A DNA stretch of 64,000 nt, from assembly GCF_009905375.1 (NCBI RefSeq), contig NC_133655.1, forward strand, positions 173,041,141-173,105,140. Reading direction: 5' to 3'. Below are positions 10,984-22,789 of this stretch, piece by piece. The notes beneath the pieces were generated by a model. It had not been told where the DNA came from. It searched no databases and was given only the letters and a program-made list of their open reading frames with translations. Position 1 is the stretch's first letter. Each line of letters opens with the position of its first letter. Origin of the DNA: Apium graveolens (Eukaryota > Streptophyta > Magnoliopsida > Apiales > Apiaceae). The translations under genes were made by a program, and so were the position numbers.

Positions 10984-12639
10984 TTCTAGGAGTGAGGGGG
11001 AGCAAAAAGTGCTTAACATTCAAGTGAGTAAAGCAATTGTGCCAACAATTGCTTTCACAAAGCCACCAGCTAAAGATAGCATTGATCTAATAAATGAAGC
11101 AGCAGCCACTTTGAGAGCAGCTGAGAAGAAGTAGTTTAGTTCAATAAACTGGGAGAAAATTGATGAGGATATTCAAAAGAAATTTGGTCTAGCAAAGAAG
11201 CCAGAATAATCAGTCATTCATCACTCTCAAGTTAGGCAAATTTCTGTGAATGATATGAGCATGAACTATCTGGAAAGAGGCCAGACATCCTGCATCAAAT
11301 CCCTAAAGGTAGATCTAATCATGAAGCCAAAGGTGAACTACCCAAAATCTTCACTAAAGAACCCTTTGGACACAGTGTATGAGACATCAAAGCCTGATGA
11401 GAAAAAGTTGTTGGCCAGGTCTATAATATTCTACAAAGATCTTGCAGATTCAATTCTAAAAAGGAGAATTGCCAAGATTTTCAGAAATGGTAAGGAAATT
11501 TGTGTGGTGGCTGGACATCCTCAATTTGTTAAAGCAAAAAGGGAAGAAAAGGCAAGATTGAAGCAAGAAAAGAAGCAAGATGTTCTAGATGCAAAAATCT
11601 CAAACAAAAGAAGGGGCAAGCTGCTATCTTGGCCAAGTTGCAAGCTGTGAAACCCACACAACAAATTTCTGCACAACCATCTGTAATTGCTGAATCTCAA
11701 GATCAAGCAGTGCAAGATGAACCTCCACAGACAAAGAAACCAAGGTATAAGCAAATAATCAAGAGAAAATTGGATTTCAGTGATGAGGAGATGGAAGAAT
11801 ACTTTCCTAAAGAGTCTACTTCTACAACAACTAAAACATCCATGCCCTCTGTGGCACATGAAGAATTCAAGATAGATCCATCCAAGAATTTTCATGGTAA
11901 ACCTATCATTCCAAAGGATGAGCCAATAGACTGGGATAGTCTACCAATTCCTGAACTCAATCTACCTCATTTCATGAAGCCAAAGAAGACAAAGACCAGA
12001 GCAGTCAAGAAAGTGAAGCCCCCAACTCTCAGATCCAAGTCCCTAACCAAAGCTCAAACCAAGGTCAACAAGGGAGATATCATGTACATCTGTGACATCA
12101 AGGAATTCTCTCAACTAAACCTTTATCTAGATGAACTGGAAGAAGTTAGAGGGATTGATGCTTACAAGAATCTACCTGAAAGGTTAGTATTCAAGTACAA
12201 GGGAGGAAAATAGATATCATGGCCACTTCACATAATTCTTCAAGAGAGCCAATCTGTACTGATAAAAGTTTATTCATCCTTCAAAAAGAACTTTGGATTC
12301 AATGTGACAGCTAAAAGATTAGTTCTAAAGAAGATTGAAGAAATGATGAGTATTAGAGCCAAAGATGCACTCCCAAAGACTTTAACTATTCCTTACACAG
12401 GGAGTAGAGTGCATCTAAGGCCCTACTGGCTGATGGAATTCATAGATGATAAGGGAGTTATAAGATTCTTCAAATTAGAGGACCAGTTGAGCATCTCTAG
12501 CAATGAGACTCTTCTGAAAATGCAAGGAATTCTAGATCTCTCAGAATCTGATGAACTTGAATTCCACAGACATCTCCAAAATCAGATAGAAGAGAACAAC
12601 AGGAGGCTTGGGAAGAAATCCAGACAATCAAGGAAATAG

Positions 12640-12835
12640 ATCAATTTGCTCAGACTAGAGGAGCACCTTGAAAATGATTGTGAGCAAATCTTTGTACACT
12701 TTGTCTTGTAAATTTTTCAGTAAATAATGCAGCACTTTTTAGTGTTATCTACTACCTTTTAAATCTGTATTTTTAGGGTGTTTTGTTATTGTCAAGTTTC
12801 TCTTAATTTATGGCTACAATTCTAATAGGCATAAA
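12640..12835 (+). other. Untranslated stretch between ORF3 and PPT of element B
   Basis: AT-rich sequence without an ORF or repeat, in the same position as 5587-5764 of element A and loosely similar to it. Confidence 0.55.
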
Positions 12836-12846
12836 TTGGGGGAGAT
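12836..12846 (+). promoter_or_regulatory. 3' polypurine tract of element B
   Basis: TTGGGGGAGAT directly precedes the TG of LTR B. It is identical in core to the tract in front of LTR A. Confidence 0.85.
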
Positions 12847-13884
12847 TGTTGGGAATATGTTGTGAACTTGATGATTACATTAACAAAACACCTTAGTAGA
12901 TTTAACTTAGTGAAAAATGTAGCACTCGACAGATGATCAAATATAGTCATGACGGATAACTCAATATAGTCCCGACGGATGATGATTTGACATCCATCAA
13001 GTGAGTAGCTTATGTAATAATAAGTATTGTAACACATTTCTGTGAACAACTTTGTATAGATCCTGTAGTAGCATATGAGTCATGTTTACTATTATTAGAT
13101 ATGCAGAATAGGCTGATTAACTGTAAATATAAGATGTCTTGTAATTCTGCATAAGTGAAATGAAGTCAAGTGTCAAATAGCTACCCGATGAATGATCAAC
13201 AAAGCTACCCGGCGGATGATCAACAAGGCAACCCGACAGATGATAAGCATGTACCCAACGGATGATCAATTCAAATATCTGTTGACAGTGACAAGACAGT
13301 CACATGTGTTGGTTATTTACAAAAGGAATGTGGGAGCCTGTTTATCAGGAAATGAAGAACAAAGAAGCATTACCATTTCCATGCAAGTTACGAAGATTTT
13401 CAAAGATGCTGGAATAGAGTAGTGAAGTATCATGGAGTTTGACTTGATAGTTTTGTTTTATTATCCTATCTTATTACCATGTAAACTTGGTGATATATAA
13501 ACCAAGTGTAGCTAGTGAATCAAACAACTAAGCAAACACTTTTAGAGGAGAAATAGAAAAAGTTGTAACTGTTAAGAATTTCTCTATAGTTTGTTTGTTC
13601 ACTTATAAAGCAGCTGTGAGACAATTTGTTCTTCACAGAGTTCTTAAATCGATATATATATATATATATCTGGTGGATACTTTCAAATCCACCTGAAAAT
13701 TTTAAAAACTTGTGTTTTTATTACTTTGTGTTTTTGATTTATTTAACTTGTGATTCCGCACCTTGCAAATCAAAACACTTATATATATAATTTGAGTTAG
13801 AACATTTTATAGTTCAAGAAAAAGTTTACTAGAATTACATTTAACCCCCTTCTATAATTTTTGCTGCATTGTTAGGGACTAACA
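12847..13884 (+). mobile_element. 3' LTR of element B (type B LTR)
   Basis: The 1038-bp LTR begins TGTTGGGAATATG after the PPT and ends GGGACTAACA. It carries scattered, partly decayed copies of the CCCGACGGATGATCAA word (12925-12990 and 13180-13270) where LTR A has CAACGGATA. TATATAAA is at 13494-13501 within the conserved CTTGGT/ACCAAG inverted repeat. No primer site follows: the next base resumes the reverse transcriptase gene of minus-strand element G, so this is the right end of the A-B insertion, with TCCTT (13885-13889) as the expected target duplication. Confidence 0.85.
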
Positions 13885-15892
13885 TCCTTTAGCCACCAAT
13901 CTTGCCTTGTTTCTGATGATCGTTCCATCAGAATCAGTCTTATTTCCAAAGACCCACTTTGTGCCTACAAATTGACCTATTCTTAGGTCTAGGCACCAGC
14001 TTCCATACTTCACTTCTTTCAAACTCATTCAATTCTTCTTGCATAGCCATGACCCAATCTACATCCTTAAGTGCATCTTCTACTTTTTTTGGTTCTTCTT
14101 TTGAAAGTAGATTATGATATAAACATTCATTCTGAGTTACACTTCTTTTCTTTACTCCATCATCAGGATTTCCAATGATCAGATCAGTCATATGATCTTT
14201 AGTCCATTTTCTGGCACTGGGAAGTGTCCTTCTAGAGCTAGATGCTTCCCCTGAATTGTATGCCTCATCAAATGCATTTGAGGCTCCCCTTGAATCTGTT
14301 GTGTTATCTCCTGATGAGATATTGGGACTTGACTCATGTTCATCTGATGTTGAATCAGCATTGGATTCTGAGAGATTAGATTGAGAAGAACCTTGAGATG
14401 ATTCTTCAGTGTTAGTGCCATTAGCTGACCCTTGTAGTTGCTCCCCCTCAATATGTGCAGGTTCATTAGCACAATGACTATCTTCACGATCTGAAGGAGT
14501 GTCAGGATTTGGATCATCAGGATTTGTCAGTTCATTAGAGTTTGATCCAGATTCCAACAATACACTTTCATTTGTAAAGATTAGACCTTCATGAGTATCT
14601 TCTACAAACCCATGAATCTTTTTATCATCAAATGATACAATAATGGAGACAATTAGAGTGCTTGTTCTCAGATTGAAAACTCTGTATGCTCTTGATGGTG
14701 AGTATCCAACAAAGATTCCTTCATCAGCCTTCGATTCAAACTTTCCAAGATGATCAGTATGAGTTCTCAAAACAAAGCACTTACATCCAAATACATGAAG
14801 ATGTTTAAGACCGGGCTTCTTCTCTTTTAGAATTTGATAAAAATTAACACCATGTTTGTTTATCAGAGTGATATTCTGAGTATAACATGTTGTGTTTACT
14901 GCTTCAGCTAAGAAGTAAGTGGGTAGTTTTGCTTCTTCTAACAGAGTTCTGCCAGCTTCAATCAAGGTTCTGTTCTTCCTCTCAATAACACCATTTTGCT
15001 GAGGTGTACCAGGAGCTGAGAATTGTTGTTCTATGCCTTTGTACTTGCAGAATTCCTCCATTTTTGAGTTCTTGAATTCAGTGTCATTATCACTTCTCAG
15101 GATTTTCACTTTATGCGTAGATCCATTTTCAATTTGCCTTATATGGTCCAGAAGGATTTCTGGAGTTTCATCCTTCCTGTGTAGAAAATAAACCCAAGTA
15201 TATCTAGTGAAATCATCAACAATTACGAGTGTGTACCTTTTCTTGTTTATGGACATTATGTTCACTGGTCCAAAAAGGTCCAGGTGTAGCATGTGATATG
15301 GCTCAGAAATAAAGAATTATGTTTTGCTTTTGAAAGATACTCTTCTTTGTTTAGACTTTTGTCAAGCATCACAAAGATCATCACTGGAGTATAGCATGTT
15401 TGGCAATCCTCTTACAAGCTCCTTCTTGGCAAGCTCATTGAATGAATTGAAGTTGAGATGTGAGAGCTTCTTATGCTAGTTCCAGCTTTCATCTACTGAT
15501 GCCTTAGAGATAAGGCAAGTAGCTTCCTTTTCAAGACTTTCATATAGCCTTGCTTCATATATGTTACCATGTATGTATCCTATCAAGATGATTTTCTTTG
15601 ACTTGTTATGAACAACTTCACAGTGTGAGTCATAGAATACCACATGATAACCTCTGACAGTGATTTGACTGATGCTTAGAATATTATGCTTCAGTCCATT
15701 CACCAGAGCTTCATTCTCTATTTCTACCTTTCCAATTATCAAGTTGGCATATCCTAGAGTGTGTCTTACATTTCCATCTCCATAAGATACATCTGGGCCA
15801 GCCTTCTTCTCAAATTCTGACAGCAGGGATTTATTTCCAGTCATGTGTCCTGAACATCCACTATCCAAGACAAGTGTATTTTTCTTGTTACC
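13885..15892 (-). pseudogene. pol: pol (protease, integrase, start of RT) of Sirevirus-like element G
   Basis: Read on the minus strand: protease with [11 protein letters not shown] near 15850, GAG-pre-integrase region, integrase core with HLDLFGP, RSDNDTEF and GVIERKN, which supply the D, D and E catalytic residues, then an acidic Ser/Asn/Asp-rich linker (14560-14250), and the start of RT (DWVMAMQEELNEFERSEVWK). Defects: a stop in WN*HKKLSHL near 15475, further stops near 15310-15430, and a frameshift near 13965. RT is cut off at 13885 by the A-B array, just after the residues ARLVAKG. The rest of RT and RNase H should lie to the left of the window. Confidence 0.85.
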
Positions 15893-15940
15893 CTGCAATC
15901 AGAAGAATAATTAATTAGAAGGATTTTTAAGGACCCACAC
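15893..15940 (-). other. 48-nt GT...AG segment at the gag-pol junction of G
   Basis: On the minus strand the segment starts GTGTGGGTCC and ends TTCTGATTGCAG. It contains in-frame TAA and TGA stops that separate gag from pol. Gag and pol are in the same frame, and removal of 48 nt would fuse them. A CTAAT branch-point-like word lies inside. Matching segments of 45 nt (E) and 40 nt (D) exist. Confidence 0.5.
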
Positions 15941-18202
15941 TTGTTGGGCCCTCTTTTTGGAAAACTTAAGCCTTTGTGTGTCAGGAGTACTTTTGACAGT
16001 TTTTCCTTTGTCAGGATTTGTCTTGTCAGAAGCAGATTTAGTAAAACCAACAAAATTAAGCTCACAAGCAACATTATTAAACTTAGGCAAAGGTTCATAA
16101 TAATTGTGATACAACTTGTGATAAGAACTACAAGTATAAATCGAATGCCAACTACTACCACAATGAAAATAAGGATTTTGTGGTTTATAAAATACTGATC
16201 TACCCCTAACATCAGAATCAGGAATAGCAGTTTTCATTTTCTTATTCCTCCTGCAATCAATAGCAAGATGATTAGTATTTCCACAGTTAAAACAAGTTTT
16301 TCTAGGAGCATTGGGAACAACTTTGTAATTTGAATCCTTAGAAATACCTTGCTTTCCATTCCTGTTTCTTTTAGGACTTTTTATTTGAGGCTTGTCAATA
16401 ACCTCAGATATTTTCTTTTTCAATTGTCTTGCTGACAAAAGTCCTATGTTCTTTTCTTTCTTAACAGACTTAATGGTTTCCTTGCTTTCCTTTTTTTGAG
16501 ATTTATTAATTACCAGTTTTTCTTGTGATACTGATGTTGAACCCTTTTCAAAGATGGATTTGAGTTCATCAGCTTCTGAAGAAATAAACTTAACAGGAGT
16601 TTTAAGGGAAATATTATTTTCAGTGTCCACATCCTTAACTCCATCCTTATAGCCTAGGCATTCTTTCCAGTTTTTCTTTGAGAACATCTCATGAACCTTT
16701 TTGCCTGAATTAGTCCAGGCTTTAAGGGTTTTTCTTTCATTTCCTAAATCTATTTCCAACATACTATATCTAGCCTCAAGAATTTTTACTATATGTGTAG
16801 CTCTTTCATATTCTTTCTTCAAATCTAACTGATTTATTAAGTCAGACTCTAACTGTTCATTCCTAGATTTCAGGATCTCAATTTCAGTTATAAGTCTATC
16901 ATTTTCTAGAATCTTATTCTTAAAATTACCATGCAGAGATTTAAGAATAGATTTCAATTCAGAAATATCTTCAGTATTAAAAGAGAAGAAGGAAGTTGGT
17001 ACCTTAGACTCAAAGGAGGCAGAATCATCAAGACTAGCCATTAGTGCATAGCATATGTCTTCATTTTTAGAATCAGAGGAGTCCATCAAATTCTTGCTTG
17101 ATGTGATAAGGGATTTGTTCTTCCCTTTATCATGCTTTATTTCCTTGCACTCTGTGGAAAAGTGACCAAGTTCATCACAGTTGTAGCACTCGATCTTTGT
17201 CATGTCTACCTTTCCAGCTTTAGAGTCCTTTCCATCTTTTCTCCCAGTTGACTTCCTTTCACTTCCAGTAAACTTCTTCCTGAAGCTTCTGTTATTCTTA
17301 GACTTCCTGAATTGCATCCTTCTGAAGCCCTTAACCAGCAATGCGGCCATTTGCATGACATCAGAATCTGTCATGTTCTCATCAACTTTAGAATCAGTAT
17401 CATCATGAGGATTTGATGATGAGTCATCAGTATCTGATTCTGAAAATTTTTTCTTCTTTCTTATAACTCCAACAGAATTTTCTTTTGAAGCTTTATCATT
17501 TACTTTCAAAGCAACAGATTTCCTTTTGCTTCTTTTCCTCTCTTTCCTTTGCTGGACTTCCAAATCATGAGTTCTCAACATGCCATAGACTTCATCCAGA
17601 GTAATTATTTCCAAATCATACTGATGTCGTATGATTGAAGTCTGAGTCTCCCATTCTTCACTTAAGGCTCTCAGAAACTTGGTATTTGAATCCTCTCGAT
17701 CATACACCTTTCCCATCAGAGACAGATTGTTGAGCAGGGTCAGAAATCTGTCATAAATGTCAGTGAGACTTTCATCAGGCTTGGCCTCAAAGTGTTCATA
17801 TTCTTCAATCAGAACAGCACTTCTGTTCTTCTTGATGGCCATGGTTCCTTGACATTGAGTTCCAAAAGCATCACAGATCTCTTTGGCAGTCTTGTAGGCT
17901 ATCACCCTATTTGACATCACAGAATCAAGACTATTATGCAAAATGTTTCTTACCTTTGCATCTTTCAGCACATCTACTTTCTCTTCTGGTGTCCATTCAC
18001 TCTTCTCCTTTAGCTGATAGTGTTCAGCAATAGTAGGAGTTGCAGGCACCAGTTTTGTTGGCATGTATGGTCCATCATTAATCACATCGAGATAATCTGG
18101 ATCTGTAGCTTCGAGGTACATGAGCATCTTTACCTTCCATGTAGGATATTCAGTCTTTTTCAGAATTGGAATTTTAATACTTTCATACTTGTTCAAAGAC
18201 AT
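15941..18202 (-). CDS. gag: Gag of Sirevirus-like element G, open throughout
   Basis: An uninterrupted frame of about 754 codons from ATG 18202 to the junction segment (763 codons if read into it). Residues 1-230 form the copia-type gag region (IPILKKTEYPTWKVKM; EEYEHFEAKPDESLTDIYDRF; LDEVYGMLRTHDLEVQQ). A Lys/Arg-rich stretch follows. Zinc knuckle 1, CYNCDELGHFSTEC, is at about residues 338-351. A leucine-rich probable coiled coil spans about 420-520 and zinc knuckle 2, CFNCGNTNHLAIDC, about 637-650. The length and two-knuckle plus coiled-coil layout are typical of Sirevirus Gag. The start lies 36 bases after the primer site. It is the only gag in the window without a nonsense codon, although its pol is broken. 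Confidence 0.88.
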
Positions 18203-18237
18203 GTTTAGATGATTTCTGATTGTAAGTTTATCAGTGA

Positions 18238-18249
18238 GCTCTGATACCT
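18238..18249 (-). promoter_or_regulatory. Primer binding site of element G
   Basis: Read on the minus strand as AGGTATCAGAGC, one base from the initiator tRNA-Met complement. It lies between LTR G and gag. Confidence 0.75.
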
Positions 18250-18252
18250 ATT

Positions 18253-18744
18253 ATTTCCCAATGAAGATACAATTTTTAAAGGGGGGTTGGATAAAATTGT
18301 ATAAATATTTTGAACAAGTAATAAAATATAACAACTTTTTATATATCTGATAAAAACTGTTACAAAACTCTCTCAAGAAATACTGATGTTCTTGAGAGCT
18401 GCTAGGTCGAATGATACTCGAGATCGATACCTAAGTGATGACCTAAACTATGTTTATATACTACACAGGTATAACAAATCAATCTAACATATGCATTATC
18501 AAAAGCTAACTGAAACTGATACATATCTTCAACTGAATAGATAAAGTCCTATAACTCAGGCGTAAAAGATATCTGCTCCATAATATAAGGAACAAAACAA
18601 ATCTTGTAAGCTGACTGTCTTCAAATACTGATGTCATCCAAATGCTGATGATGTGTCAAATCCTGATGACACATCAGATATTGATGACACCCGAACAGCC
18701 AGATCCTGAGCTTCTTCTGATCATTGAGAATTCAATATATAACA
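18253..18744 (-). mobile_element. 5' LTR of element G
   Basis: On the minus strand the LTR starts TGTTATATATTGAATTC (18744) and ends close to 18253; the exact end is blurred by mutation (AAATAATA before the primer site). It is about 492 bp and resembles the LTR of E around the TATA box (TATATAAA at 18463-18470, minus), the CTAGCAGCTCTC block downstream, and the C-run near the end. Its U3 carries repeated CTGATG words (18620-18700). It is inserted in gag of element C; GTTCT (18745-18749) is the expected target duplication. Confidence 0.75.
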
Positions 18745-19557
18745 GTTCTTGTGAATCATTTGTTCTTTGTCACTTGTTGAGGCAACTAGAGTTTGAGATC
18801 TTGGCTCATCATTAGAGGTCTGGCTTTCATTGACAATTAGAGAACTTGAACCATCTACAACAAGCCCTTGTCCAGTTATTAATGATTTTATTTGAATCAT
18901 TTCTAGTACATAAGTTTTCAAGATTCCATAAAGAACTTCCAGTGTTATTCTGCTTAGATCTCTTCCTTCTCTGATTGCTAATATTTTCTGTTCCAAATGA
19001 TCAGGGAGTGTGAGCAAAAACTTCAAGTTCACCTCCTCAGCTTCATATTATTTGTCATGGAACTGCAAGTCATTTATCATCTTATTGAACCTTTCAAACA
19101 CATTAGTGATACTTTCTTTTGGCTTGGCCAAGAAACCCTCATATTGTGAAATCAGTATCCTTCTTTGGTTAGATCTAACTTCTTCAGTTCCCTCACAAAG
19201 TATTTCAATCTTTTCCCAGATTTTCTTGGCAGTATCACAGTTGACAATATTGTTATACATTACATTGTCAAGTGACTCTATCAATATTAGTTGCAAGCCA
19301 TTGTCCATGGAAACTTTCTCTTTTTCAGGCTCAGTGTACTTAGAAGGGTCTTTTGGAGCATAATGAGCTAGAATGACCATATCACCATCTGTTGATTCTT
19401 TAACTCTAACCATAGGAGTGAAGAGCCCATTTTTGAGAATCTGAATATAGAGTGGATTGACCATCCTGATGAATAGCAACATTTTATTTTTCCAAAGAGT
19501 ATAGTTAGCTTTGTCAAAGGTAGGAATTTTGATGCTACTGATTTTCTGTGTATTCAT
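18745..19557 (-). pseudogene. gag: 5' part of gag of element C
   Basis: Read on the minus strand from ATG 19557: IKIPTFDKANYTLWKNKM, then CEGTEEVRSNQRRILISQYE and LTLEVLYGILKTYVLEM mark a copia-type gag. A TAA at 19048-19050 replaces a codon that is Tyr in the homologous gag of F. The frame is cut after about 270 codons by the insertion of element G, so the zinc knuckle region is missing here. Confidence 0.85.
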
Positions 19558-19594
19558 TCTTCCAAGATCTTGAATCTGTTTACTTTCAGATTTT

Positions 19595-19606
19595 GCTCTG
19601 ATACCA
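19595..19606 (-). promoter_or_regulatory. Primer binding site of element C
   Basis: TGGTATCAGAGC on the minus strand, two bases after the LTR end at 19609. Confidence 0.9.
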
Positions 19607-19608
19607 CT

Positions 19609-20962
19609 TGTTACACAGATGGGGGGGGGGTGAATGTGTTTTTGTGTTTTTTATGCTTTTCTTGAACTATTTTGGTTGTGAACAAAGTAAATCAATTATT
19701 GTAGTGAAATGTATTCAAGCAGAAATTTAAACATGCAATAATAAAGAACACAGATCTTTCAAAACTCCCTTAATTTTATATTAAAATTAAGAATGTTTTG
19801 CTACAAAATTTCTAGGCTCTTAGTTGATAAAGAGCTTAGCTTCTATCTTGAGAGAATATAAGAGTTCTTGATCTAAAATTGTTTTTTTAACAAAGGACCA
19901 GTGTTAACTTTATAATTTTGTTAACTGCTGGTTTACACAATATATAATAAGACATGCTATTAATTTTAGTAAACTTTCACTTGTCATTTCAATTTTAGGA
20001 AAAGTATATCTTCCATTTCTGGCTTAGCATATCTTTACATACTGTGTTAACTTTGATCTTCCTTTGTTAGTTAATCTTCACCCTTGATCTTGCACACCCT
20101 TCAAGCTGTTTTTTGTAGACTTGTCAATCCAGCTGGTTGGATTGTTTGTTTGTAAATCTTGGATATTGAACTGGTCTGCAATTTTGTACTTTGAGATTTT
20201 ACCTCGAGATCTCCAGTTTGGTCTACAGAGAACTTGACATCTCGATAAGTATATTGGCTTATCGAGATCTCTAATACTCCATAGTTAATTTGACTTGTAG
20301 AGGTCTCTGATTTCTCTATAAGAGAATTTGGCTTGTCGAGATCTCTAGTCTTCATATCTTCACTTTGACTTATCGATATCTCTGAGTTCTCTAGTGGCTT
20401 ATTGACTTATCGATAACTCAGAGTTCTCTAGTCAAATTTGACTTGTCGATAACTCAGAGTTCTCTAGTGAATTTTGGCTTATCGATATGTCTGAGTTCTC
20501 TAGTGGAATTTGACTTATCGATAACTCAGAGTTCTCTAATAAATGTTGACTTGTCGATATCTCCAATCTTCATGTTTTCAATTTTCTAGTCGATGTTTCT
20601 GTGAGTTCTCTACAAGCTTTTCTGACTTCTCGATAAGTCATTTGGAGTTCTCGAGTGACTTCTCTTTAACACTAAATATGTGACTTGTAGAGATCTTGAA
20701 TTAGAATATTTTTATCCAAACAGATTTATTCAACTCCAAGCTTCTTCAAAATTCTTCTGAGGCATGGCCTTCTTGATCTTCTTCCAGATAGAATCCTTAG
20801 GCTTGATACTGTTTAAACAAAAAGACTCCAATATGCTCCTTTTGCATTTTTACAGACTTTAAATGTTACTAGTACAAATGCAAACTAAGATTACAATACC
20901 ACTTACTTAGGATTGTCAATTTGACTTAGTCTTATTAAAGTACAGGCAAGTCTTGCACAACA
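19609..20962 (-). mobile_element. LTR of element C, flanked by PPT on one side and primer site on the other
   Basis: On the minus strand this 1354-bp LTR starts TGTTGTGCAAGAC after a PPT and ends CTGTGTAACA before a PBS. As in A-B, it serves as 3' LTR for the ORF3 upstream and 5' LTR for the gag downstream. Between about 20150 and 20680 it carries an array of GACTTRTCGATATCTC / GAGTTCTCTAGT words. A run of about ten Gs on the + strand near 19621 is an enlarged version of the C-run seen near other LTR ends. Confidence 0.8.
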
Positions 20963-20973
20963 ATCTCCCCCAA
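20963..20973 (-). promoter_or_regulatory. 3' polypurine tract of element C
   Basis: TTGGGGGAGAT on the minus strand directly adjoins the LTR start. Its core is identical to the tracts of A and B. Confidence 0.85.
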
Positions 20974-21123
20974 TTTGTGAGAAAATTGCTTCACACAAAT
21001 TCATGCCTATTAACAAGACTAACTTCAAGTTAAAAAAATGGAAAATGAAATTTATACATAAAGCTTGATAGAATTACAACTTTTATACATTTGGAGATTT
21101 ACAAAGTTTAATGGTTATAAGTA
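20974..21123 (-). other. Untranslated stretch between ORF3 and PPT of C
   Basis: AT-rich, no ORF. Similar sequence occupies the same place in element D (32604-32743). Confidence 0.55.
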
Positions 21124-22100
21124 TCAGGTAAAGACAGTTTTTATATCTGCTTCTTCTCTAAGGAGATTCTTTAAATGATCAAGAATTTCAAGTTCTTCTA
21201 TATTAGGTGTTCCACTTAGAGCTTCTACAAGTTTTTGTCTTGCTACCTTTGGATAACCACTGTCTAGTAAATCAATCCTAAATCTTGAGAATCCACCAGC
21301 TTTAATATTTAGAAATTTCCCATCCTTAGAGATTTTGCTCATTCCTTTGGCCTTGAGCTCTTCTGATCTCTTTATGAACATCTCTATTTCTTTATCATAC
21401 TTCCTCCTTCTCTCTTCAAATTCAGCCTCATTTCTTTTTCTTGTTTCCTCCCTTCTAATCAACCATTCAGCTAGAATTGATGTCCATGCCCTTGTAGCAG
21501 TATCCTTTTCCTTTAGCAAACTTATCATTCTTTTAATTTCTGTGGGAGAAAGGGAATCCAGTAAATCACAGCCAAAGAAGGTGAAGGACCCATCCTCAAA
21601 ATAAATTCTAACTACCCTTAGAGATACAACCCAGACTCTAACTATTTCTTCAGCTAGATGTTGGAAATAATCTTCATCTGAGATGCACCAATTTAAAGGT
21701 AGAAAGTCACTTTGCTTAAAGCAGTTCCGAATGGCCCTTTCAGTAACTTCCCCTTTTTCAGTAGACTTGGCCTTCTTAGGTTTTCTCCCAACAGTCTTGA
21801 AATGAGTTTTATGTGATGGTTTGACAAAAGGAAGGATTGAGATTTTCTTTAGAGATGTTTGGCTTGTGGTGATTGGAATTTTTAGGAAAGAGTTAGCAGT
21901 ATGCTTGAATAGAAATTTAGACTTTGAGGTTTGAGCTGGTTTGATGTTTAAGATAGTTGATGTTGAAGGTTGAGCTGAGGTTTGACCTGGTTGTGTTTGG
22001 ATTTTTAGGGTTTGATGTGGTTCTGAGCTTGAGCTGTCATGCTTTTTCTTGCTCCTTCTCTCTTCTCCCCTTTTCTTGTCACCTCCCTTCTTCCCATCAT
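21124..22100 (-). pseudogene. C-terminal part of ORF3 of element C
   Basis: An open frame of about 325 codons encoding the ORF3 C-terminal half: a Lys-rich linker, then FKQSDFLPLNWCISDEDY, RVWVVSLRVVRIYFEDGS, a long charged helix (RREETRKRNEAEFEERRRKYDKE in parts) and KAGGFSRFRIDLLDSGYP. It is colinear with ORF3 of D (32744-33589). At about 22098-22101 the sequence passes directly into internal LTR sequence; TAATACTCC is present at this junction and in the intact LTR near 20270, so a deletion through short matches probably removed the rest of the LTR, gag, pol and the ORF3 N-terminus. The apparent first residues come from the LTR. The remaining frame is intact but has no proper start. Confidence 0.75.
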
Positions 22101-22789
22101 AATACTCCATAGTTAATTTGACTTGTAGAGGTCTCTAAGTTCTTTATAAGAGAATTTGGCTTGTCGAGATCTCTAGTCTTCATATCTTCAATTTAACTTA
22201 TCGATATCTCTGAGTTCTCTAGTGGCTAATTGACTTATCGATAACTCAAAGTTCTCTAGTCAAATTTGACTTGTCGATAACTCATAGTTCTCAGTGAATT
22301 TTGGCTTATCGATATCTCTGAGTTCTCTAGTGGAATTTGACTTATCGATAACTCAGAGTTCTCTAATGAATGTTGACTTGTCGATATCTCTAATCTTCAT
22401 GTTTTTAATTTGCTTGTCGATATCTCTGTGAGTTCTCTATAAGCTTTTCTGACTTCTCGATAAGTCATTTGGAGTTCTCGAGTGACTTCTATATAACACT
22501 AAATTTGTGACTTGTAGAGATCTTGACTTAGAATTTTTTTTATCCAAACAGATTTATTCAACTCCTAGCTTCTTCAAAATTCTTCTGAGACATGACCTTC
22601 TTGATCTTATTCCAGATAGAATCCTTAGGCTTGATACTGTTTAAACAAAAAGACTCCAGTCTGCTCCTTTTACATTTTTACAGATTTTAATGTTACAAGT
22701 ACAAATGCAAACTAAGGTTATAAAACAACTTACTTAGGATTGTCAATTTGACTTAGTCTTGTTAAAGTACAGGCATGTCTTGCACAACA
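22101..22789 (-). mobile_element. Partial 5' LTR of element C
   Basis: On the minus strand it starts TGTTGTGCAAGACATGCC at 22789 and runs 689 bp with the same TCGATATCTC/GAGTTCTC word array as the full LTR at 19609-20962, then breaks off into ORF3. AGCTG (22790-22794) is the expected target duplication. It marks the right edge of the composite element. Confidence 0.8.

Larger units (their letters stand above)
9311..12639 (+). pseudogene. ORF3 of element B, lacking the N-terminal module
   Basis: Homologous to ORF3 of A from about its position 2310 on, so the first ~300 codons are absent. Visible parts: Ser/Thr-rich linker with the hairpin triplet (9726-9844), FTHPIPAYQLLAGQGN near 10255, a helical, probably coiled-coil section (10580-10930), DDNKKGE near 10955-10978, a Lys/Glu-rich section, and the C-terminal module with LYLDELEEVRG, ERLVFKYKG (to 12213) and YWLMEFIDDKG. 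Stops occur at about 9420, 11132-11134, near 11206 and 12211-12213, and the frame shifts near 11640. Upstream, the frame reads continuously into gag across the solo-LTR insertion site, implying a gag-ORF3 fusion created by deletion of pol. Confidence 0.8.
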
